This document shows positions 47,340 to 60,480 of a stretch of 64,000 bases of DNA, piece after piece. The stretch comes from Sclerodactyla briareus (lineage: Eukaryota; Echinodermata; Holothuroidea; Dendrochirotida; Sclerodactylidae): the NCBI GenBank assembly GCA_026419785.1, contig JAODTK010004076.1:1-64000 (forward strand), in the 5' to 3' direction. Both the position numbers and the translations under genes were made by a program. Numbering within the stretch: position 1 is the stretch's first letter; each line of letters starts with the position of its first letter. Under the pieces are notes generated by a model. It saw only the letters and a list, made by a program, of their open reading frames with translations, ran no database searches and was not told the origin of the DNA.

Positions 47340-49739
47340 GGCATAGCTTTTTACGTCCCGTCCATTAATCGCTTGCAATATCTTTTACACGCTGTGTATA
47401 TCGACCATCCAGCCATGAACGATTTCTGTGCGACAACTGTTACCATAATTAGTAAGTAAGTAAATGCCTTGCAATTAATTATTACATGCATAAATGACCA
47501 GGCATTCAAATATGATCCCGTATGAATAATACACGTTCGAATATTTTTGTTTTACACATTCCGTCATGCCTTTTCGATGCTGGATGGAAAGAGCAATAGG
47601 ACAGTGTCGACTTATTTCAACATGGGATTCCATGCTGCAGTCCCATTGGTATTCATTCAAGTAGTAATATTTTATCACATTTGCGATTACTGAATTTCAC
47701 CTCGTTCTCTTCATTAAAACTCTACTCAAATTAAACACCCTCAGATGGCTTTGCCAAGCTAAACGTGAAATGGATCGAATACGTGATTGATGATTTGAGA
47801 TTTTGCCCTCTATTTTTTTCGCAAATGTCTGAAATAGCCGATCGGTTGATATATCTTAATGATTTGATTCTACAAAATATGTTTAATTCAAACCCCAATG
47901 ATCGTATGTTACGAGACAAGATTTACACAGGAGATCAGAAGTTTGACATGAGTTTGAATGGTAATGGCTACGATTACGCCCAGTAGAAAGCATTATAGAT
48001 CACCACCCCCAACGACGGTCGGAAATTCACGGAGTTCAGGAAAAAAGTAAAGTCCATCAGGAATCGTAGCCATATTGATTAGGATGAGCACCGGCGATAA
48101 CTTGCCTTCCTTTCGGCGAGTGCTCAGAAGATATCGAGGCCTGGTCTCCAGACCGTCACTCACGTCCCCAATGAAATGACGATCAGTGTATCCGGGACGG
48201 TACGCTGTCCACTGGAACCTGTAGGAGCATAAGCTTAATGTCATATTGTGACTGCTCGTGGTCGACCGACAAGATTTATTACAGTTATCCCGACTGATGC
48301 ACTATTGCGAAACCACGAGGAGAAGAGGGAGAGACGTGGCTGCGCGGTTGTTTCCAAATGTTAACACAGTTGAGCGTGGGTGACCGCCTGGGAAGATCGG
48401 GGAGCCAATCTCTGTGGGTTTATACCAGAGAAGCGAAATGGACTGGAAGAGGACAACCAAAGGGTAGCGAATATTACTGTTGCTCGGTATGATCGCTCCC
48501 AACGCCTCATTCAGATACTGCAAAAGAAACATGTGCTTATTCCTTGTAGAGACAAACAATGTGTGTTTTCACATTGACCCCCCCTCCCCCCAAATATCAT
48601 ATATATTATCGCCGTTATCATTGATTAGTCTGGTTGATTTAGTTGGTTCAATGTTATGCATTACACGTTTTCATAAAGTATGCATGAGCAATAGTGACAA
48701 CGTCATTATACCACCCATATACGCCTTCCTATGTCGATATCCAGGAATAATCTCACAATTGCGCGAACTAGAAAATCTCGACGCCCAAGTATAATTTTAC
48801 TATAAAAACTAACAATCGCAGTAGCCCTGTATGAATTAGGATGACCGTTGACTAGATGATTCCCTTGCTAAGTTTCCTGTGGTATTTTGTCGATATAGTC
48901 TGATCATATTGTGATTGCTACGCGTTCATTTTTTAATTGATCAATTTGCTACGGGTTCGGGAATCCACATCGGATTAATCAAGGAACCATGACTGTGTGA
49001 TCGTGGATGAGCCTCCTTACTACCTATATGCTTCCCCCTCTTCGGAGGTCGGCATGTTGGCCCACCGATAATTCTCCAGTGTCTCCAAGAGTGGAGCGCA
49101 GATGACAACCTCTCCGGATCCGAATCGTGGGAACGTGGTACCAGCTACCTATACAAACCCAGGCTCTGAACACTAAATGAGCCCTGACATTCAACTCCAC
49201 TATATACATCTGTCAGATGTTTCATTTCTCCACGTAATGACTGTATGTCTTACGGAAGAAAATACGCCTGAGGGCGATATAAAACTTGCCCCAAAACATA
49301 ACCAATAAAGAGGAGAACTTCCATTCCAAACTTGGCCTAGGCAGCCTCAACGAAAGTGGATTGGTGATACCGTGAGTCACCCAACTGTCGCTGACTCAGC
49401 CAAACAGAGGCTGCTGCAGCAGCCAATCATAGAGCACTCTCCACAAACTCAGCCAACATATGGCTACACATGTGGCCTTGCCAATCAGGCGGCGCTGTTG
49501 TATCGCACCCCGAATAATTCGCGTATTTAACTCTCAACCGTGCCCTGCCGAAAGTTGATCAGAACCAGAAAATTTCAAGCAAAAAAACAGAGAAGCCGAC
49601 TTAGTCAGCTAGCCTTAAAGCAACAAACACAAATCGACAACCCCATTTCCTGCAATCTGCCTACCTTGAAGGTTGGTCTCAAATCATCAAAGCGAATGGT
49701 GCATATTCAAGATCGTCACTTGAGATAAATCAGTGGGGA
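47340..49739. other. 3' flank of copy B; no gene recognised
   Basis: Similarity to the copy A flank continues to about 47660. Frames such as 47765-47986 (+) and 47993-48244 (-) lack recognisable domains. A 17-base match to the 5S rRNA internal control region lies at 48378-48394. Confidence 0.45.
48378..48394 (+). ncRNA. 5S rRNA C-box-like fragment
   Basis: The segment GGGTGACCGCCTGGGAA is identical to the conserved C-box region of animal 5S rRNA. A weak AAGTTAA-like match lies upstream and a CGGG downstream. The rest of the 5S gene is not recognisable, so this is a pseudogene or 5S-derived SINE remnant at most, and could be chance. Confidence 0.3.
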
Positions 49740-50706
49740 CACTGGGTATCTCAGGCTCTGTCTTAGGGCCATTGCTATTCATCTTGTATACTAGACCACA
49801 CTGTGATGTGATTACCGTCCACCCTTCCATTTAACATGCTGTTTACGCCGAATACACACAGGTCTATGAACCCTAAAGTGGGGTGAACGTAATGATGGCG
49901 CGAGGAGGCTATCTGAGTGTACTGCTGACGTCAGAAACCTGGTCCTGTGGAAATTCGTTGAAACTTAATGTATCGAAACGGAAGTTCCTCACATCACCTC
50001 ACAGTTCCGCCGAGCAGATCCTCTATCTTCCCTCACCCTGACGAACGATGCGTCTCCCTATCTGTAGCTGTCAAAAATCTCGGGCTCATCATGATAATCA
50101 TTTTACTCTGAATAAACACATCAGAAAAACAAGCCGATAGGAGGTTTCTTGACAATGCTACTACTGAACGTCTAGTTAATGCTTTTGTGTCTTCTCACTG
50201 GTTATTTGGTCTCTGGTTATTGTAATAGTTATTTATCAATTTACCACTATCACATATCTCTCCTCTTCAGAGAATACAGAATTCTGCGCCCGCCTGATAT
50301 CACACACCACGAAAACTGATCACGTTACTCCCGTCCTGCGTTCCTGAACTGGCTTCCCATTTCACAGCGCATAGAGTTCAAAATTCGCACTTTGCTTATT
50401 AATGCTAAACATGGTCTTGCTCCAGAGTACATATCTGATCTGCTGTGTCCAAGGAGAATGACTGCGTCCTCTGCGCCGCTGCGATCTGCATCTTCTTTCC
50501 ATGTTGATCTCAAACCCTGGTCCTGTCCCTCGTATTATGGCAAACGTGCATTTTCTGTTGTAGGCCCCTGCTCTGTGGAAAAAGATCCCAGTTATTATTC
50601 GTGAGTCTCATACTCTCAGGACATTCCATGCAGGCATTAAGAACCTACTTGTCCTACTTATGATTTTCTTCATGTGAAGTGCTTAGAAACGCAATCATAC
50701 ATATTA

Positions 50707-50768
<62 letters not shown>
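49740..50768 (+). mobile_element. L2-like LINE fragment with (ATT)n tail
   Basis: Reads GSVLGPLLFILYT and HAVYAEYTQVYEP (the YADD catalytic box reads YAEY), later SVAVKNLGLIM, TERLVNAFVSSH, LQRIQNSA, and LLINAKHGLAPEYISDLLCP (50392-50604). It ends with a short 3' UTR and an (ATT)n run. These are the RT palm and C-terminal landmarks of L2-type ORF2. Many frameshifts and the altered catalytic box show it is dead. Confidence 0.8.
50708..50765. repeat. (ATT)n tail of L2 fragment
   Basis: About 19 uninterrupted ATT repeats after the L2 3' end. The same tail chemistry appears on the LINE ending at 27312. Confidence 0.9.
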
Positions 50769-53700
50769 CATTATCATATCAAGAAGCGCTGAAAAGAGTT
50801 GCATCTTCTACAAATGAAAATGAAAGACCGTAACCAAACATGGAATTTGAGCGGAAGCAGGTACAATCAATGGAAGGAATCATTATCGTCATCAGCCTCT
50901 CGGGAAGCGCATGGCACGGATACACGCCAAAAACCTGCTAATTGTAGCAAATAATTTGAAAAATCGGCAATCTATCCCACCGAAATATGTGAATGTTGCC
51001 CTTCCTGGACCATACCACGATCACCGTAGAATGAAAGGGGCTTCAGACTTACATGCATGGTCGGCTTGCAGTGTGACACCAGCAATAACGTTGCTATAGA
51101 TTATTCCGTACTATATATCCAACTGTTTTTCCGAAGCTTGTTAACTCCCACGGGAACCTCGGAGAAATAAAACTCCAGATTTTCGGAATGTTCGTTCAGG
51201 AACAGTATGGAGGAAATCTCAGAGAATCATCAACAAATGTTATTTTCAGGATTTTCATCATACGGCGTACTCTCTTAAATGAATAGAGTTGAAAATGAAT
51301 CTAATCGATTTATTTTAATTTATTATGTAGTCTAAGATAGACTCCACAGAGGGAACAATCTATGTAGATTTTAAATAAGGTTCCTTTCATTATCTTAAAA
51401 TTATAAATCTATGAAAAGATTTGAATTTTCAGTCGATCGACTTAATCAAATCTATTAGACTCAAACCTCAATCTTTTTCAGAGATTTTAATCTATAAAGA
51501 TAAATTCTTGCACAGTGACTAGACCGACTATAAAGTCAAATCAGTCTATTAGACTGCAATTAATTTTTTTCCCTATGACAGACTATGATCAACTTCCTCA
51601 AAAGAGATTTAAATAAGAAAATAATAACAAGAGCTGGATCAGTTTTTTTTGAAAAACTCTTTATTACAATTGAATATTCAACAATACTCCTTTCCAAGGC
51701 GAGAGGAGAAAAAAAAATTATAACTTGAAAAGCAATATGAATTGTTATTTAAGTGTGCATTCTTGGATCTTCCCAATCCTATAATTACAATGTTCTTCTC
51801 TGTGCCTAGTCTGACTTACACCATGTGCTGCAACTCTTTTTTTCAAGCTGGGCTGCACCACCTCAGCTTAGATACATGTATCGATATAAAATATCTTTGT
51901 AGAACAGTCACAGCTTTTCCACGAACAGAATTTCAGTTACTTGTTGGTGGATAATATCAGTTTTATTCATAACAGCAATGTGAATGAATTTTATGTAGTT
52001 TAATAATGAGGGAATGTATATACTACTTTGATAGGAATGCGGACATGAAGGAGAAAAACTGGGCGAATAGGCACGCATAAGATGTTCGTGAACTGCTATG
52101 AACTGAACACCCCACCCCACCACTCCCAAATAAATTCACCATAACTTTTTTACCCATGAATATTCAATTGAAAGACAATCTATAAGGGTGTTGTCCTGAC
52201 GATTAGAATTATTATAACTAAATGAGATAAACTTCCAAAAAATTGAAAGGTGAAGAATACAACTTACGATGGGCAATATACATACAGGCCATGAAATTTA
52301 TGAGAAAAATTGGCGAGAGGTTACAAATTTGAAAGCAATTGCATGGTGTAATGCTCTCTAACGAAATATAGGCTTGTACCATAAACTCACAGTATAGAAG
52401 AGGTGGCATGGAACCTATGACAAGTGAGGGAGGGGCAAAAGGTAAAGTGGAAGGGGAAATTTGACCCCCACCCATACAAATATATCGCTGAAACACCAAT
52501 TTCTAAAGAAAAATTGTTGATGTCGTTGAAGAGGACAAATCTCCTCTATACACTATGCTATGGCACCTTCTCTGCAGAAGAGCAATGGCCAAAGTACGTA
52601 TGCAAAATACACAGGCTGGACATTTCCTAAAATTGGCATGAGGAATCCGAAGAGCAATGTCATGGCAAAATAAAAAAAATTGCATCGTTCTTCATTCAGG
52701 GTGAAAAATGGAAAAGGTATGGGGGATGTTCTTTCCCGGCCACGACAAAATGATAGATCCCCTCCCCAAACCATTGTTGTGGATACCACCTTTTTTGCTA
52801 TGGAACCGGTTACAATAAAATTTAAATGTGGTTCATACTGAATAGATAGACTACAAATACATACATCAGAGTAGCATATTGTGGGGGTGCATAGTCGATA
52901 AGGAGTAAGAAGAGTATGTGAAATAGATACAATATCTGAAAGTGAAGCTAATCGTTGCATTTTCAAATTAGTGGTAAGGAGGTCTGCTTACATAGCTCAG
53001 GTTGCACAGCTAATCATGGCGGTTTGTAACGGTGTGGCTTAATAGGTTAAGCTGTAACTTTAGGCATGTGTGCAAAACTGTTTTTATAGCATATGATGCT
53101 TCCGTAATGACAGCACCAACAGCCAACACCACATGCTCAGTATTAATATAGCCTACAAGAAGGCAGGAGGGCAATAACGTTCCCCTTAGAAGTTATTGCG
53201 TAAATGATTAATCACCGAGTTCACTGTGGGTTACTTCTTTTTTTGAGCAGTGTTCAGATAGTTACGGTTATTATTTTTAGGGAGGTTTCGAAATCTAATC
53301 CACCTAGGGGGTTTCTGACAGTATAAACATATAAGCCGGACACTTTGTTACACTGCTGAACACTGCTACAAAGTATTTAACAATTAGAAGGATGTGAGTT
53401 AAAGAGCTACAGCTTTACAGCAGCAATATTGTCTGGCCTATCTTTTCTGTGCGGGATTTTGACTTTGGTAACACTGTCGGTGGGCATTTTATCAACACAT
53501 CCCTTGATGACAGCTCATGGATGGAATGCACTGGATCATAACAAGCTCCCAGCATACACACTTCATCGTGGACTGCTGCCCTGATATGCCAGTGCTGCCG
53601 ACTGATGGGCCTACATTGTCACTTAACAATTTGTGGGGAATGAGCCTCAAAATGAAATCCTCTTGTCTGAAAGGACCTGAATTTGGATCCAGTTTACATA

Positions 53701-53940
53701 TATTTTATTTTATTATATTATTTACTAAATTCAGTTCTAAGACCATGAATATATATTCTTGAGAGCAGCATTGCATAGGCTGTTGGGGGGTCAGATTCCT
53801 GAATCCTGACTGTTAAATACTTTTTTTTCACAGCTAGTATAGATTTGGCAGCAATCTTTTAATTATTTAATTTTCCGGTTTTTCCCTCCAAAAAATGCCA
53901 CAAATGTTGGTTGAAAAGGTTACTGTATATCTACGTTTAC
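50769..53940. other. No gene recognised
   Basis: AT-rich, with TCTATTAGACT-type short palindromes between 51270 and 51560. A 15-base end (51267-51281) is inverted at 57234-57248. Open frames are short and lack domains. Confidence 0.4.
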
Positions 53941-54044
53941 CTGGACCAACTGTTGAGATTCTCCCAGTGCGACACCTGTGGTTGTGCGTCCCTTCGGTGT
54001 AGAGGTTGAGGTCGCCCAAGATCAGGATTACTACAGTCAGCTCC
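53941..54044 (-). CDS. Candidate minus-strand exon, unrecognised
   Basis: On the minus strand a pyrimidine-rich CCATCCAG acceptor and a GTAAAC donor bound 104 bases with an open frame reading ELTVVILILGDLNLYTEG. The start faintly recalls the first strand of VPS29 (a hydrophobic stretch followed by Gly-Asp-Leu), and the C-terminal HNHRC...GPG could be aligned to it with a gap. I found no following VPS29 exon. Treat as a possible exon of unknown function. Confidence 0.2.
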
Positions 54045-55352
54045 CTGGATGGAATAGAAATGAATATTAGTTACCAACTGTAACCTATAGTGTACTATCC
54101 CAGTCATATCAGAGACTAAAAATATTGTAGGTTTTGGTCAGGTTTTTTAAATGCCCTCTTTCCACTAGGCCTTTAACTAGTTTGTTACTGTACGAGACCA
54201 CTCGGCTAGTCCGCTGCATGCTCAAAATTCTTGGGGACCTGTCCCTGCAGCCATAAGCTTGTGATTGCATTAACTAATAGCTTTTAAAACGGATACATGT
54301 ATAGTATGAGTGTTGGTTCATTGTGCTTGCAGTCCCAGTAAACTGATATATCCTATACTCAGCTGTCAGAACCACTTGGAATGTCCTCATCATTAGCATT
54401 CCATAAAGGGGTCTTAACTTTTTGTGTAAATATATCAGTGAGAAGTGTCGGATGTCAACTATCACACTAACAGTTGCTGTCAATAACAAACATGCATGTC
54501 ACATTTTCAAAACAGTACTTTATTTATGTGGAGAAATTATGGAAAGTCCTTATTGCACAATATGCATGACCTATTGGACTACACAAAGAATAGCTTTCAT
54601 TTTATGTTTCAATAACAACATTCTGCTTTCATTGTTTTTTTAAGTAACAACATTCTGCAGGACTCCATTCTTCTCTTAGAAAAGTACTGAAAATCACCTA
54701 CCCACCCACTACGACAATTATCCTCTGTCAAACCTACTGGAAATCAATGTGCAATACTACAAATTCAATAGAAACGAACTATTTGCAGGGTTGTCTAAAG
54801 TCAAACATCGTTCATCATTGCATGATGGAATTAGGGCTGTGTGATCACAATTAATTTGTTGCCAACAAATTTAGCCGATTAATCGTTTCCAAAAACGATT
54901 GATAATAATAATCGATAACACGTACCAGTTTCGCGATATTATAACATGCTGACAAAATGCCCTAAAAGTGTGTTTCTATACTCACTTTGTGTGCATTGTT
55001 AACGGAACATGTGAGCATCTATTTCGCGCAATCCTTTCAATATTACTGTAGTATGGATATATTGGCGTGGTTATCAATTAAATCCACACAGTCGGCATTC
55101 ACAGAGGGCTGAGCAATCCAGGGTACAAAGAATACAAGGTACCAGTTCAGCTAATCCCCAGCCCACCATGCACAAAAAGTATCAGTGAATATTGCCTCAC
55201 AGCGCAGTACAGTATATTGCAAGCCACGCCAAGTAGCCGGGCCGGTACCGCACGTGGCAAAGGGAGAAGCGGAAATAGGACTGATCAATTATATATTCAA
55301 GTGGGGAACCAATCACAATTGGGGACAATCACACCCACATATTTCATCATAC
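54045..55352. other. No gene recognised; possible intron of minus-strand gene
   Basis: Contains short ATTAATCG/AATAATAATCGAT palindromic motifs near 54877-54920. No coding signal is seen. Confidence 0.35.
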
Positions 55353-55499
55353 CTGTAATACAGTGACCTGGGGGGGGCTTCAGAGGAGGTCGATCAAATA
55401 TTTTAATAGGTGAACTGCATGAGGATGCAATTTTGGTGACAGCTTCGGTCATTGTAGGATTCAAGGCTGGCCTGGGAATGCAGGGATTCCAGGGAAGCA
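55353..55499 (-). CDS. Candidate minus-strand exon, unrecognised
   Basis: On the minus strand an open frame reads LPWNPCIPRPALNPTMTEA and later KIFDRPPLKPPPGHCIT, and ends at a good CAG/GTATGA donor. The upstream acceptor is weak. The Pro-rich composition is not diagnostic. Grouped with the neighbouring minus-strand candidates only by position. Confidence 0.2.
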
Positions 55500-56001
55500 C
55501 TTTATTTTTTAGCATTATATGAAGCAGAACAAATACCGGTGCCAGCCAGGAAGAATTTCGAATAATTGTATAGAATTCGCCAGACCGTTGAGAGAAGAGT
55601 TAGTGTATTGTTAATTTACGGAGAGGGAGAGACATGAAAGTAGCGGAAGTGTGTGTGTGTGTGGTTTTGGTTCGGGGTGCGGGTACCAGCAGAGGCATTT
55701 CAAATCAGGCCAAGTGAAAAATAACTCTACCTCCCGCTTTCTTTCTTGGAGAATCGTCAAATACTCGTGCTCGCATACAGTAGGAGCTATATTACAATTT
55801 CAATGCTTGTAATTGTGGTCAAGACACCTGTTGGAAAACAAAAGATGTACGTGCCAACTTTTCATTTATTGCACTTCCAATTATTCTGTTGTTTTCATTA
55901 ATCGACTATTCTCTTAACTCTTGCTGCTGACTGTACAGTAGGAAAACAATTTTGTGAATAGAATATGGATCCATGTAGGCATACTGTAGTTACCTTAGAA
56001 T

Positions 56002-56406
56002 CTAATTGTTGTACTGTACTGTAGTGACTGTCACCAATCCTTCCCACAAGATTTCTATTGGCCCAGTTGGATTTAGCCCGAATACCAATTCAATTAAAAT
56101 GGTGACATTACCATGTTGATTATCATATGCCTGTATTCTTACATTGATCCAGTTTCGGATAATATTTCCTGGGCGGGAAATGATAAATATATAGCCATTA
56201 CCACCAGGGAAATTACCCAACCTTGAAAATACGGGTGCGTCTGTTAGTTGACCAGTGCAATTGGTCCCCATACGTTTCAAATGAGGCCCTAGGAATGTTA
56301 AAATATAAGACTGTTTACTGAAGCCTAGGCAATGAGTAATTAACCTAGTAAAAATAAATGTCCTCAATTTGACGACCGGAATTCCCAACACCCTCAAACA
56401 TTGCAC
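56002..56406 (-). CDS. Unrecognised 134-codon open frame or exon
   Basis: The longest frame in the right third. A CCTAG acceptor at 56289-56290 would make an exon starting GPHLKRMGTNCTGQ, continuing APVFSRLGNFPGGNGYIF and NWINVRIQAYDNQHGNVTIL, with two N-glycosylation sequons (Asn-Cys-Thr, Asn-Val-Thr). The alternating hydrophobic pattern suggests a beta-rich extracellular module, but no family is recognised. It closes with a stop shortly after a possible GTGACA donor. Confidence 0.3.
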   Translation of the reverse strand: MQCLRVLGIPVVKLRTFIFTRLITHCLGFSKQSYILTFLGPHLKRMGTNCTGQLTDAPVFSRLGNFPGGNGYIFIISRPGNIIRNWINVRIQAYDNQHGNVTILIELVFGLNPTGPIEILWEGLVTVTTVQYNN

Positions 56407-59400
56407 CGTCAGCGTCTAAAATAGACTGGTGTCGATCACGAATTTCCCTCGAATGAGCGTGATTACTGCTACGCACTTTGGGATCAGCATAGCAGTCAGT
56501 TTGTACACAAAACTATATAAGTTTTTTTTCTCAAAAACAATTCCTCCCTAAATTGCTACACAAGTGTCTGACACTAGGCCCAGGACCTACAGTATTTCAA
56601 ACGTTGCGTACCGCAGCACACTTTGTTGATTTGGCACCGCTTCAGTCCATTTGGCATCGGTCAATTATGGTTTGTCAGATTCAGAATGGTCAATTTTGGC
56701 ATGGGTATCTGGTCAGGAGACGTTTTGACCCGTCTGCTTGGCTTACACACTACACAGTGCCTCACACACAATTCTGCTGTTATGCCTAGCCTTGTGTTAC
56801 ATGACATATATCCAACAACATACACAACAGTAGTAGCCTATCGTACTGTACGGATAAGGAAAACAATTTGCACATATTGCGTAAACCGCGAGTAGAGAAA
56901 AACATCGGAACCTTGAGACTCGTGGAATTCACAGACTGTGTGTTGTCTCGACATGTTTCTTCTGATCAACCTTCAACTTCAGGCTTCAAGCAAAAATGGT
57001 CGCGCGAAAGAGTTGCTGCATACACCGTACCGTCACACGGAAGGCGAATATTCTGTATCGAAGTATCACCTTACCGGTCGTGGGCCTTTGATTGGGTAAA
57101 ATTCTAATCTAAGTTAGATTTACTTGCTCACTGACCGATTCTAAATCTGAAAGCACTCTTCAGAGCAGATTTTTAAGTGTATTAGATTTGATTTAATTTA
57201 AATCTTTCCTTAGATTTAAATTTTAAGTCTTTACATTTAAGAGAGTACCACTGGTGAAACTCCAAAATAATAACGAAAACAGACACTACTGGTTTCAATG
57301 TTTCTAGCTAACAAAGGCTAACAACTCTCACGAACTACTCCCAGCATGCTCGATTCGATTAGCGAGGAGAATTGGGCACGGTACACATTGGTGGCGTCGT
57401 GGCAGATATCGTTTCGCGATATATCGTTATTGTAGTTGCATTGTTTAGTATCAATCCGATATACAGTATCGTACCAAACCGCATTGAGACGATATTTTGT
57501 CGTAACGACTTGTGGGCGACATCGTCGTTCCATTTGCTGATCTTTTCAAAGACCGCGCACCTCCTCCTGACTGTCCCCAGATAAACGAAAGCTACAAAGG
57601 TGAACAACTGTTCAAACCCGTGGCTATGAACCTGCTGAATTGAAAGCCCCAGCGTGGTCAAATTGTTCAGTCGGCAATTATACACACATTCTGTCTGATT
57701 AACAATGCCACTCACAAACTTGTGAACACTCCTCCTGTTCAACTCCGTTCAACTCCAAGTCTTAGGCTAATGGAAAGCTGACAAAGAGATCGATTTGTTT
57801 AATCGGCTATGATTTTTTTTAGGCCTAATTTAAACATTATAACGGACAGGCTATTCTTAATTGACAGGAGAGTGGAACGCTTCTTTGACCTTACCCGTCG
57901 CTTTAACACACATTACATAATCTTACATAGGCTCGACGAAACCACACTCTCCAGAATATACCGAGGCTATACCGAGAACTCGCCCATCACGACATCCATC
58001 TAAAAAAAAGGCGGTTTTCGCTGGAATTGAACCCGTAAACACTCACAGCAAAACGTCAACGACTTACCGGCTTCTTCCAAACTCTAGACGTTGTCCAGGC
58101 GGATTTTATCAACCTCACATTGTCACGTGGAGTTTTTTTTTTGCCTTTACATTCTTGTACTCACCCCTGTGGGTGGCTCGGTAGTAGAAAACTAATAGTA
58201 ATGGGTTATTACCAAGCATGAAAACATTTTAAAAAGATCATCATATGCACCTAGAAATTTCTAGAACGAAGACGAAAGATAATAAAATACCCACATATTG
58301 TTTATGTAATTGGAATTGCGATGGAAATGTATCGCACATCGGCAGCTACCCCTCACGTGAATGCAAAACAGTCCGGTCCGTTTTTTTTCCCCGAATAAGT
58401 GAATAACCCTGCAAATTTATCGTTGTGTGCTGCCTTTCATAGGCGATAGAGATAGACCAATGCCTCTAATAGCACTGATGTTGTACCTACCGTCTGACAT
58501 TTCATTGATTTCATTTCTTTATATAAGTCCCAGCATTTCAATGTTACCTGTTTGTCACAATATCTGCACTCCTTGTGATGTTTTTTTTTTTCTCTCCCTC
58601 AAAAGGGATTTACCGAACTTTACTTTGAACAATTATGTTCTTTTGTCTCTCCGGCCATGGAGAGTATACTTTGGAGTGGCCAATTCGTTGTGTTTTCTAA
58701 TAACTATACGACTCCGCACCTCTGCGCTTGCGGTCCACAAGCAGCCCTATTCGCTTGGATCATGTACTGTGTCCATCGGCACATGGGCGTGTTGACCACC
58801 TAAACCTCATTGGCCATTGAAGCATTGAACCAGGCCAATATGAGGCAATTAACAGAATTCTCCTCTTACATATTAAGTTGGATTATCGCGATACTCCAAT
58901 TTTAATATTTACTTAGTGGTACCTGTGGCTGTTCATGAATAAATATCATCATGAGCGAAAATGGTAAGAATGCAGAATGCACTTCACACGACAGAAGAGG
59001 ATAATTCATGATGCCTTTACTTCTTGGGAATATTTTCACTGGTACTGCGGAACGGGGCAGGTGTGCGCATTGAAAAGGAACGGAAGTTTACACACTTCCC
59101 GAATGCTGATGGCTTCGGCGTGTTTGTTTTAATCGTCTTCTGGTCTTGCCTGTTCACCTTCGGGTCACTTTGGCCAGTGTTATTTAACCGGACCAGTGGT
59201 ATTTTTCGATTGTTCGGTAGTTAGGGTCATTAGACTGACAGAAGAAGCCATACGAACGAGCAGATGTTAATGAAAATGACGATATTGACATGGAGTTGAT
59301 GTGATGACATCATTATTATTTCATGGTACGATTCCTCCTCCCATCTAGCACACACCAAGAAAAAAGCCTTGTTGGCAACACCAGTCCGGACATGATACGC

Positions 59401-60240
59401 AATACAAACGCACCACACAGATCTGTCCAAAACCACATCCTAGGAACTGGCAGGTGATTACGAAACGGATTCTCTAATTGGGATCCCGGACGATAAAGAA
59501 GTTCACTGCTGACAGCCACTAAAATGTGTTTGAAAACCTTGCAGATATTGAATCGTATGTTAGTACCAGCCTATCCTATCGAGACATCTAACATTTCTGA
59601 TCGTATTATCTATACCACATCTTTGTTCAAAACATATCTCATGCGTATTTCATCAATTGTCTTTCATAGCCCTTGATTAAAACGATTGACCGATTTTTCT
59701 GACGTTTCATAACACATAACATTATTATGTCCCTAATTGGCGCATAGTTATTGGTACAGGTATGTGCAAGGTACAGATCGTACACGAGCCAATGAGCTAT
59801 CAGAATATCATATCATTTCCCTTCCTGTGGTATGTACATATAGTGCCCTTTGAAAGCATGACGGTTTGTTGCTCCCAGCTTTTCCCGTGAGGGTAATACA
59901 AGAGACTCTAGAAGTGTATTTTTGACGTTTAGATAGAGGTTATTCTTCCGGAAGATAATACTGCTGCTAACCGTCTGAGTAGTTTGCAGGAGCTAGGACC
60001 AATTGACCATATTTGACATCGCACCGCAACACTTCGCAATTCTAGTTTAGTAAATTGGTGGAGTGGCATAAGGAGAAAGTAGCAAAATATTGAAATATGA
60101 CGCCATCAACCATTCAGGACTCATTTCGCGTTTACCAGCCCTGAAATCTTCAGATTGCTTGTAACATGCTCCTAGACATTATGGCCTCTTAAATGCGTCA
60201 TGGTAATTAATAGGCTTCAGCACCCAGACGATGTTGAAGG
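56407..60240. other. No gene recognised
   Basis: Contains a segment with repeated ATATCG/CGATAT motifs (57405-57500) and AT-rich AGATTTAAAT motifs (57100-57250), both reminiscent of small non-autonomous DNA transposons. The 127-codon minus frame at 57359-57742 overlaps this and is not supported as a gene. Confidence 0.35.
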
Positions 60241-60262
60241 ATGCGGTTGCGATCTAAAGTTT

Positions 60263-60480
60263 GCCAAGTTGTTTTTTCCACAAATACCGATCCCATCTAT
60301 GCTACAAAAGCTGACGGTGAATTTCACTTTACAGAGAATTATTGTCAGGCTTTTGGCGGGGATCTTGTCATATATCCTTTGCAACATTGCCATAATGCAC
60401 TTCGTTATTACTACATGATCATTTATGGAATATCATCCCCAAATTACGTTTTGGAACCTGTTGAGGTTTGGCTGAGCTAA
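60263..60480 (+). CDS. Possible C-type-lectin-like exon fragment
   Basis: An open frame reads ADGEFHFTENYCQAFGGDLV and continues to a TGA at about 60478. The Phe-x-x-Tyr-Cys-x-x-x-Gly-Gly-x-Leu-Val pattern matches the conserved start of C-type lectin domains, where the first long-loop Cys is followed by Gly-Gly-x-Leu. No second half (WIG, WND motifs) is seen in this frame. A chance match is possible. Confidence 0.25.

Noticed and set aside
47993..48244. 83-codon minus-strand frame with a protein-like composition
   Set aside because: No domain, no splice context, and no counterpart downstream of copy A.
53941..54044. Assignment of the candidate exon to VPS29
   Set aside because: Only a Gly-Asp-Leu strand and a weak tail resemble it, a gap is needed and no downstream VPS29 exon was found.
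57359..57742. 127-codon minus-strand frame
   Set aside because: It overlaps ATATCG-rich repeat DNA, has no recognisable domain, and the opposite strand is also open over part of it.
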